A model generated the notes under the pieces. That model searched no databases, was not told where the DNA came from, and worked only from the letters and a program-made list of their open reading frames with translations. The position numbers and the translations under genes were made by a program. Source: Methylolobus aquaticus (lineage in GTDB: Bacteria; Pseudomonadota; Gammaproteobacteria; Methylococcales; Methylococcaceae). From it: a stretch of DNA of 64,000 bases. The DNA is taken from contig SEYW01000002.1 in NCBI GenBank assembly GCA_004168015.1, positions 109,013-173,012 of the forward strand, written 5' to 3'. Of the stretch, positions 58,380 through 64,000 are shown one piece after another (position 1 is the first letter of the stretch; each line of letters opens with the position of its first letter).

Positions 58380-58706
58380 ATGATTACCACGAGGCGGCTG
58401 CGGACTGGCAGATGGGAGAGCGTCGTGCAGATCGGTGGACTGGTGCCCATGACGGAGACTTTTGTGTCGGAGAGTCTGGCCCGGGAGTGGGCCAACCAGA
58501 CCGATCGCGAGCTGCGCGGGTTACGGGCAAGACTCCTGACCATTGCCCTGGGTAACCGGTGTAAGCCGATGGCCCGTAAGGACCGACCGCCACAGGATGT
58601 GCTCGCCCTGATCACTCCGGCGATCGAGCGCTTCCTCGGCGTCTACGGATGCGCCGGCGAATTGCCGCTGGCGCCGCCCACGTCGCCCAGACGTTGGCGG
58701 CGCTGA
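58380..58706 (+). CDS. Orphan integrase-arm-like DNA-binding protein
   Basis: 108 residues from the ATG at 58380; an in-frame TTG six codons earlier is less likely. The start MITTRRLRTGRWESVVQIGG then TFVSESLAREWANQTDREL resembles the three-stranded arm-binding domain at the N-terminus of phage-type integrases (basic sheet followed by an AREWA helix). The rest, with PPQDVLALITPAIERFLGVY, is helical. No catalytic domain follows. It may be an integrase stub or a small DNA-binding protein. Confidence 0.5.
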   Translation: MITTRRLRTGRWESVVQIGGLVPMTETFVSESLAREWANQTDRELRGLRARLLTIALGNRCKPMARKDRPPQDVLALITPAIERFLGVYGCAGELPLAPPTSPRRWRR

Positions 58707-58790
58707 CGGTACCGCGCGGATTGCATTACGGTCGGATGACGCGGAGTTTGGCACGAACCGGCGGGGCCACTGATCACAGCGTCGTCGCGC

Positions 58791-59219
58791 TCAGACCTCC
58801 AGCATGTTCAGCCAGACGTCATGCAGATTGCACATGCTGAGCGCGTAGAGAGGCCCCGACGCATAGCCCTTGAGTTCGAAACTGGAAATGGGCGACTTGT
58901 CCTTCTGCGGGTCGAACAGGTGTTCCTGCAGGAACTTGAAGCGGCTGTCCAGCAGCACATGCTTGACGATGTAGTGTTCGCAGCCCTTCATCTCGTGCGG
59001 CGTGATGACGCGGATTCCCAGGCCGCCGTCGATCTTTTCCTTTTCGATCAGCGGCAGATGGGTTTGGACCTTGCCGCTCCAGCGTCCCGGTGCGTCTTTC
59101 GTGTAGTAGAGGTCCCCCGCTGCCGGCAGTTGTGGCAGTTCGGCGAGAACGCTGCTCGGCGCGATCAAGCCGGCACCTCCCCCGATGGCGGACAAACGAA
59201 TAAAACTGCGGCGATCCAT
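58791..59219 (-). CDS. Tat-exported superoxide-reductase-like protein
   Basis: 142 residues. A twin-arginine signal (MDRRSFIRLSAIGGGAGLIA) is followed by a desulfoferrodoxin/neelaredoxin-type fold. The ligand set is complete: His54 (THLPLIE), His75 and His82 (TPHEMKGCEHYIV), Cys130 and His133 (SMCNLHDVW). These would hold the Fe(His)4Cys centre that reduces superoxide to peroxide. The spacing between His75 and His82 is one residue longer than in the classical enzyme, so activity is not certain. Export to the periplasm by Tat is unusual for a family best known from anaerobe cytoplasm. It lies 203 bases downstream of a two-component pair on the same strand. Confidence 0.8.
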   Translation of the reverse strand: MDRRSFIRLSAIGGGAGLIAPSSVLAELPQLPAAGDLYYTKDAPGRWSGKVQTHLPLIEKEKIDGGLGIRVITPHEMKGCEHYIVKHVLLDSRFKFLQEHLFDPQKDKSPISSFELKGYASGPLYALSMCNLHDVWLNMLEV

Positions 59220-59422
59220 GGGCTATTCCTCGAAGAGTGGATAGTTTGAACGGTGGGCGTTCGGCTTGCCTTGAAGGGCTGATAACGCCCGACCCCTGAG
59301 CGTCGGCGCGATGCGGGGTTCACTGTACACCGGGGTTTCGACGGGCCGCAAGACCGACGGGAACGCTCGGGTATCGGTTCCCGTCGCCCGCCCGTCCCGC
59401 GGCGACGCGTCGCCGGACACGC

Positions 59423-60088
59423 TCAAGGCGTGGCCGCGAGCTGCAGCAAGTCCATGACGTTGAGCTTGATGGCCAGCCGCACCAGTTCGATGTCGCTGCC
59501 TACGCCGAGTTTGCGCTTGATCAGGTAGTGGCAATTGCAGACGGTCTTCGGACTGATATTGAGCGCCGAGGCAATGGTCCCGGTGCCTTTCCCGTCGAGC
59601 AGCATCGTCAGGATCTCGAATTCGCGCACGGTCAGCGCGTCCAGCGCCAGTTGTTCTCCGCGCAACTGCTCGATCGCCAGCGCCTGCGCGATGTCGCCGC
59701 TCAACGCATGCCGGCCCGCCTGGACATCGCTGATCGCGCGCAGTAGAACCTCGGGCGGGCTGCTCTTGGTGACATAACCCAATGCGCCCGCGCGGATGGC
59801 CGTGAGCGCGATGCCGGGATTCTGATGCATGCTGAACACCAAAATCCTGGCTTTCGGCGCGCGCTGTTTGATGCGCGAGATCAGTTCCAGCCCACTGCTT
59901 CCCGGCAGCGAGATGTCGGTAATGACCACATCGGGGTGTTGGTCCTTGAAGAGCTGGTAGGCAGTCGCGCCATCGCCGGCTTCGGCCAGCACCCGGAGAC
60001 CGGGCTGCCTGGCGAACAGCGCGCGATAGCCTTCGCGCACGATGGCATGGTCGTCGACCAGCAGGATGCCGATGGGTGCCGTGTTCAC
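59423..60088 (-). CDS. NarL-family response regulator
   Basis: 221 residues from a GTG at 60088 that overlaps the kinase stop codon (GTGA). The receiver has DDH at 12-14 and phospho-acceptor Asp58 in VVITDISLPGSSG. The C-terminal LuxR-type helix-turn-helix is LDGKGTGTIASALNISPKTV. Likely activates its own downstream genes; the superoxide-reductase-like gene is the nearest candidate. The long open frame upstream of 60088 overlaps the kinase gene in another frame and is not real. Confidence 0.92.
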   Translation of the reverse strand: MNTAPIGILLVDDHAIVREGYRALFARQPGLRVLAEAGDGATAYQLFKDQHPDVVITDISLPGSSGLELISRIKQRAPKARILVFSMHQNPGIALTAIRAGALGYVTKSSPPEVLLRAISDVQAGRHALSGDIAQALAIEQLRGEQLALDALTVREFEILTMLLDGKGTGTIASALNISPKTVCNCHYLIKRKLGVGSDIELVRLAIKLNVMDLLQLAATP

Positions 60089-61434
60089 GTTGCGGACCTG
60101 GAATCGGGCTCGAGCTGCAGCTGGATCGTCACGATCAGGCCGTGCGGCTCGGCGATCCCGAGCGCCATGCGACCATGGAGTGCGCTGACGCGCTCCCGCA
60201 TCCCGAGCAAGCCGATGCCGAAAGGCTGCGGAACGCACGTCGCCAGTCCATCGTCCGCGACGATCAGGGTGGCGGTTTCCGTGGCGACGGTCAGCGCGAT
60301 GTGGGCGAGGCGGGCCTCGGCATGTTTGGCAATATTCGTCAGACATTCCTGAACTACGCGAAACAACGCGACCGTCACCGCGTCCGGAAGGGTCGAGCAG
60401 TCTCCGTCGACGCTCAGGTCGTAGCGCGTCCGGCCCTGGCGATTCCAGTCGGCGACCAGACCTTCCAGCGAAGACCTCAATCCGACCTCGTCGAGTTCCG
60501 CGGGTCGCAGTCGGCGCAGCAGGCCGCGAATGCCCGCGAGCAGGCGTTGGGTGATATCGCCGATCCGCTGGGCTTCGTCGACCAGGTCCGGGCATCTGTC
60601 CCCGGCCCCCTGGGTGATCGATGCAGTCAACGCGTTGATGCCGGTCAGGCACTGCCCGAATTCGTCGTGGAGTTCGCGGGCCAGATCGCGCCGCTCTTCC
60701 TCCTGCAGGTTCATCAGTTTGACCGCGAGTTCCTGGCGCTCCGCGAGCAATTGCTGTTGCGTAGCGGCGAGTTGATTGACCGCTCCGGCAATACTGCGCC
60801 ATTCGTTGAGTTCGAATGCAGGGAGCCTGACGGCGAGATTGCCGTTCCGCATCGCTGCCAGCCCCGCGACGATGCCTGCCGACGGTGCCAGAGCGCGGCT
60901 GACGCTCCAATACACCAGTGCACAGACCGAAAAGACCATCAGCGCCGCGAGTGTCGTCAGGCTGCTGACGGCGGCCCATGCCGCCGCCAGCTCGCGCTGG
61001 GCGCTGGGGATGACGGTCACGGTCCCGTATCGCCGGTTCCGGTAGCTGACCGGCAGTGCGACGGGTTGACCCGCGCTGAACAAGGTACGGTAAAGCCAGG
61101 CGAAAGCGGGCGGCGTCGCCGTGGTCTCCGGTTCCAGCCCGTTGCAGAATCGGCGCGGTGCGGCAGCTTCCGTAGCTCCGAAGACGACGCAGTCACCGAT
61201 GCCCAAGGTGTTCGGCTGCCAGGATTGCAGGTCAGGAAAGGGGTCGCGCAAGCCCAGGGTCGCTCCCCATTTGATGAGCTGCAGCTCCAGCTGTTGGCGC
61301 ATGGCTTCCGCCGTGGCGCGCGCATCGTGCCGCGCCTGGTGGTCACTGCGGTAGAGCAGCAGGCCGGCGGTCGCGAGCCAACAGGCAAGCCCCGTCGCGG
61401 CGATGCGATTCAACAGGTGGACTTGCAGCCTCAT
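60085..61434 (-). CDS. Sensor histidine kinase (NarX/UhpB-like)
   Basis: 449 residues. N-terminal membrane helix (about 8-26), a periplasmic domain of about 130 residues with two cysteines, a second helix (about 185-205), HAMP, then HisKA_3 with the motif RRDLARELHDEFGQCLTGIN and a HATPase_c domain (VVQECLTNIAKHAEAR, IVADDGLAT, GIGLLGMRERV). Typical of kinases that pair with NarL-type regulators; the partner is the overlapping next gene. The signal may be redox or nitrogen-oxide-related, judged only from the superoxide-reductase-like neighbour. Confidence 0.92.
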   Translation of the reverse strand: MRLQVHLLNRIAATGLACWLATAGLLLYRSDHQARHDARATAEAMRQQLELQLIKWGATLGLRDPFPDLQSWQPNTLGIGDCVVFGATEAAAPRRFCNGLEPETTATPPAFAWLYRTLFSAGQPVALPVSYRNRRYGTVTVIPSAQRELAAAWAAVSSLTTLAALMVFSVCALVYWSVSRALAPSAGIVAGLAAMRNGNLAVRLPAFELNEWRSIAGAVNQLAATQQQLLAERQELAVKLMNLQEEERRDLARELHDEFGQCLTGINALTASITQGAGDRCPDLVDEAQRIGDITQRLLAGIRGLLRRLRPAELDEVGLRSSLEGLVADWNRQGRTRYDLSVDGDCSTLPDAVTVALFRVVQECLTNIAKHAEARLAHIALTVATETATLIVADDGLATCVPQPFGIGLLGMRERVSALHGRMALGIAEPHGLIVTIQLQLEPDSRSAT

Positions 61435-61672
61435 GACAGTGGGTGACAGCGTCTCGGTGCAGTGTTCGCGAATCGCTCCCGGCGGAGCAACGTTGCGGTG
61501 GGTTCGGCGTCCGTGGTGTGAGCCATTCTAGGAATCCCCGCACGGCCTGCCCAGCGCAGGCGGCGACGGCGGGCAATTTGCCCGTGCCTTGGCGGGCAGG
61601 GATCGGGTTACACGACCGCGACCGGGTCGTAGGCTGCTCTGGCCTTGTTCAGACTTGAGAGAGACTCCATCC

Positions 61673-62116
61673 ATGCCCACCTTCCATTTCGACGACAGCA
61701 ACATCCGCTGGAACACGCTCGAGGGATTCGAACACCTAAGTTACTCGATTCTGGATATCGACGAGCGGAACGGCATCATCGACGTCCTGTTCAAGTTCGC
61801 GGCGAACCGACAGATCGTCCTGCACCGGCACAAGGCGCTGAACCATCTGCTGGTCATACAGGGCGAACACCGGCTCTATCATGCCGATGGCCGTCTCAAG
61901 GAGATCAGGCCGGTCGGGCGGTACACCGTGAGCCCACCCTCGGACGAGCCCCATCGCGAAGGCGGCGGAGTCGAGCAGGATGCCGTCGTGTTCTTCAGCA
62001 TTCGCGGCGATGGGCTGCTGTACGAGATACTCGGCGATGATCTGCAGCCGATCGGGACCCTAGGGAAAGAGGACTTCGTCGCGCTGTACGCCGCGCAGCA
62101 GTCCGCGGCCAAATGA
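61673..62116 (+). CDS. Cupin-like protein
   Basis: 147 residues from the ATG at 61673 (GAGAGAC upstream). A single beta-barrel: VLFKFAANRQIVLHRHKALNH gives cupin motif 1 with the two His ligands, and GGVEQDAVVFFSIRGDGLLY the second motif region. No helix-turn-helix. Members bind a metal and small ligands and include anti-sigma-like and dioxygenase-like proteins; no reaction can be assigned. It is divergent from the two-component pair. Confidence 0.7.
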   Translation: MPTFHFDDSNIRWNTLEGFEHLSYSILDIDERNGIIDVLFKFAANRQIVLHRHKALNHLLVIQGEHRLYHADGRLKEIRPVGRYTVSPPSDEPHREGGGVEQDAVVFFSIRGDGLLYEILGDDLQPIGTLGKEDFVALYAAQQSAAK

Positions 62117-62601
62117 CTACCGCGGTGCGATCGGGGTCGGTTGGGGTTTGGCCGGTTCGTTCGCCCAGGATGGACGGCCACCGGCGGAGGCAGACACGCG
62201 CGCCGTATGAATTCAATCCGCTATCGTGCAAAGGGCAAACGAGGTGCTGCCCGCGGAGGCTGGACTCCGTTGAAATGAAGGCGGAGTGCTTGCCGTCATT
62301 CTACTGCCTGACGCGGTAACTGTTCACGCCCCCCCTCGCGGGAGCGATCCGGGAGGCCGAGACACGCCGTGAATCCGTCCCTGGAGGCTAGCCTGCGGGT
62401 TCCCTCCCGCAGACCGTCTCGCCCTCCCGGCCCGCTCCCACTACCCAACAAGGCGGCAGGGTGACTGGTTACCCTGATGCGTCGTCATCGGGTGATTCGT
62501 GTGCGTCCGGGTTACGGTTGAGTGACGAGGCCGGCGCATGACTTCCCGGCGGCACCCGCAGGTGTTGGAATACCCCGAAATCGATTGGGAGTGTCGCCGG
62601 C
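62117..62601. other. Intergenic region with palindromic repeat
   Basis: 485 bases without a gene. The centre (62317-62463) is copy 3 of the dispersed palindromic repeat. The last 140 bases before eutB should hold its promoter; no B12 riboswitch box could be recognised. Confidence 0.45.
62317..62463 (+). repeat. Dispersed palindromic repeat, copy 3
   Basis: About 147 bp. Arms GGGAGCGATCCGGGAGGCCG and, inverted, GGGAGCGGGCCGGGAGGGCG flank the core GAGACACGCCGTGAATCCGT and a hairpin with CTGCGGG/CCCGCAG. Same family and orientation as the copy at 42408. Confidence 0.75.
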
Positions 62602-63996
62602 ATGAGTTACCGCGTGAGTCTGCAGGGTCGCAGCCTGGTCTTTCGGGATCTGAAGACGCTGCTTGCCAGGGCTTCACCGCTGCGCGCGGCGGACGAGCTG
62701 GCCGGCATCGCCGCGGAGTCGGCGGAAGAGCGGGCGCTGGCGCAGTGGGCGCTGGCGGAGGTGCCGTTGCGGCGCTTCCTCGAAGAGCCGCTGATTCCGC
62801 CCGAGCAGGACGAGGTCACGCGGCTGATCCTGGACCGGCACGATGCGGCGGCATTCGCTCCCGTTTCCGGTCTGACGGTCGGTGAGTTTCGCGACTGGCT
62901 GCTGCGCGAGACCGACGGCGAGCGACTCGCCGGGCTCGCCCGCGGACTGACGCCGGAAATGGTGGCCGCGGTTTCCAAGCTGATGCGCAACCAGGACCTG
63001 ATTGCGGTCGCGCGGCGTATCCGGGTCGTGTCGCGGTTTCGGAATACGCTCGGCTTGCCGGGCCGGTTGTCGACCCGGTTGCAGCCCAATCACCCGACCG
63101 ACGACCCGCGCGGCATCGCCGCCGCGGTGCTGGATGGCTTGTTGCTCGGCAGCGGCGACGCCGTGATCGGCATCAATCCGGCCACCGATAATCTCGACAA
63201 TGTTCATGCGCTGTTGAGCCTGCTGGACGAGTTGATCCAGCGGCATGCGATACCGACCCAGTCCTGTGTGCTGTGCCACGTGACCACCAGCCTCGAACTG
63301 ATGCGGCGGGGGTCGCCGGTCGATCTGGTGTTCCAGTCGATCGCCGGCACCGAAGCGGCCAACCGCAGCTTCGGCGTCGACCTGGCGATGTTGCGGGAGG
63401 CGCACGACATGGCGCGAGAACTGCGCCGCGGGACCGTGGGCGAGCAGGTCATGTATTTCGAAACGGGGCAGGGCAGTGCACTGTCGGCCAATGCCCATCA
63501 CGGTGTCGACGCGCAGACCTGCGAGACGCGGGCCTATGCCGTCGCGCGCGAGTTCGCGCCGCTGCTGGTCAACACGGTCGTCGGCTTCATCGGCCCGGAA
63601 TATCTCTACGACGGCAAGCAGATCACCCGCGCCGGTCTCGAAGATCATTTCTGTGGCAAGCTGCTCGGCCTGCCGATGGGGGTCGATGTCTGCTATACCA
63701 ACCACGCCGAGGCCGACCAGAACGACATGGACGATTTGCTCACACTGCTCGGCGTGGCCGGCTGCAACTATGTCATGGGAATCCCGGGTGCGGACGACGT
63801 CATGCTGGCCTACCAGAGCACCTCGTTCCACGACGCGTTGTACCTGCGCGAGGTGCTCGGGTTGCGGCCGGCGCCGGAGTTCGAGGACTGGCTGAACCGG
63901 ATGGGCATCTTCAATGGCCGCAACGCGCTGGCGGGCGAAGGGCGAAACGTGCCGCTGCTGGCCGATCTGACGGGCTTGGCCGGGGGCTCGGCATGA
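62602..63996 (+). CDS. eutB: Ethanolamine ammonia-lyase large subunit
   Basis: 464 residues, the full length of EutB. TIM-barrel enzyme that, with EutC and adenosylcobalamin, splits ethanolamine into acetaldehyde and ammonia. Characteristic parts are NPATDNLDNVHALLSLLDEL, FQSIAGTEAANRSFGVDLAM, YFETGQGSALSANAHHGVDA and the C-terminal GIPGADDVMLAYQSTSFHD with active-site residues. The stop codon overlaps an ATG (ATGA), which marks coupling to the next gene, presumably eutC. No microcompartment genes are visible upstream, so this may be the short eutBC type. Confidence 0.95.
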   Translation: MSYRVSLQGRSLVFRDLKTLLARASPLRAADELAGIAAESAEERALAQWALAEVPLRRFLEEPLIPPEQDEVTRLILDRHDAAAFAPVSGLTVGEFRDWLLRETDGERLAGLARGLTPEMVAAVSKLMRNQDLIAVARRIRVVSRFRNTLGLPGRLSTRLQPNHPTDDPRGIAAAVLDGLLLGSGDAVIGINPATDNLDNVHALLSLLDELIQRHAIPTQSCVLCHVTTSLELMRRGSPVDLVFQSIAGTEAANRSFGVDLAMLREAHDMARELRRGTVGEQVMYFETGQGSALSANAHHGVDAQTCETRAYAVAREFAPLLVNTVVGFIGPEYLYDGKQITRAGLEDHFCGKLLGLPMGVDVCYTNHAEADQNDMDDLLTLLGVAGCNYVMGIPGADDVMLAYQSTSFHDALYLREVLGLRPAPEFEDWLNRMGIFNGRNALAGEGRNVPLLADLTGLAGGSA

Positions 63997-64000
63997 GCGC
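63993..64000 (+). CDS. Start of the gene after eutB, probably eutC (cut by window end)
   Basis: ATGAGCGC: an ATG overlapping the eutB stop codon. Only two full codons are inside the window. EutC is expected here from the usual eutBC order; the sequence itself cannot confirm it. Confidence 0.45.

Noticed and set aside
62674-63831. 385-codon open frame opposite eutB
   Set aside because: Antisense shadow of eutB; composition is not protein-like.

Overview
The window looks like the chromosome of a GC-rich gammaproteobacterium of the Chromatiales/Xanthomonadales kind; the order is inferred from gene content, since there is no rRNA or tRNA to anchor it. Most genes are ordinary housekeeping or envelope genes: radC, nsrR, lhr, HtrA, pqi, glgC, inorganic pyrophosphatase, eutB and several two-component systems.

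Region 1-30.4 kb. radC is followed by a secreted FG-GAP protein, a long empty stretch, an AT-richer sulfotransferase, nsrR, a cyclic-nucleotide-binding histidine kinase, an MCE lipoprotein, an RRM protein and a YihY membrane protein. Next come a secreted RCC1-repeat protein split by one in-frame TGA, a PIG-L deacetylase, an amphipathic-helix protein and a family 2 glycosyltransferase. After lhr, a response regulator, kinase, HtrA protease and PepSY-like protein form a co-directional envelope-stress cluster. A polysaccharide flippase and a PepSY membrane protein close the region.

Region 30.4-42.3 kb. A tightly overlapped minus-strand operon runs amidohydrolase, pqiA, pqiA, pqiB, pqiC and a potassium-channel-like gene. 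Upstream are a VOC protein and a lipoprotein cyclase. On the plus strand follow glgC, pyrophosphatase, a DUF3298 protein and a LysR regulator.

Region 42.3-52.3 kb is an accessory island between the LysR gene and a YdeP-type molybdopterin oxidoreductase, with an imperfect 39-bp direct repeat at each end. It holds an HsdM stub, a Uma2 nuclease and a decayed integron: an N-terminally extended IntI-type integrase with several frameshifts, a candidate attI core, and cassettes with attC-like sites encoding HEPN-like, HNH-like, channel-like and membrane coiled-coil proteins. Debris of REP-type, IS1595, IS91-associated and IS3 elements and an orphan antitoxin follow. The island ends with the most striking gene of the window, at 51362-52027: a signal peptide, then a domain almost identical to eukaryotic ubiquitin (residues 1-74, with Lys48 replaced by Leu and no Gly-Gly), then a roughly 118-residue domain of unknown function.

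Region 52.3-64 kb. The oxidoreductase and a small winged-helix gene are followed by a foreign-looking zinc-ribbon plus PD-(D/E)XK nuclease, a secreted lectin-like protein, a Tat-exported superoxide-reductase-like protein next to a NarL-type two-component system, a cupin, and eutB with the start of a coupled next gene (probably eutC). A dispersed palindromic repeat family of about 120-155 bp occurs at 21.6, 42.4 and 62.3 kb.
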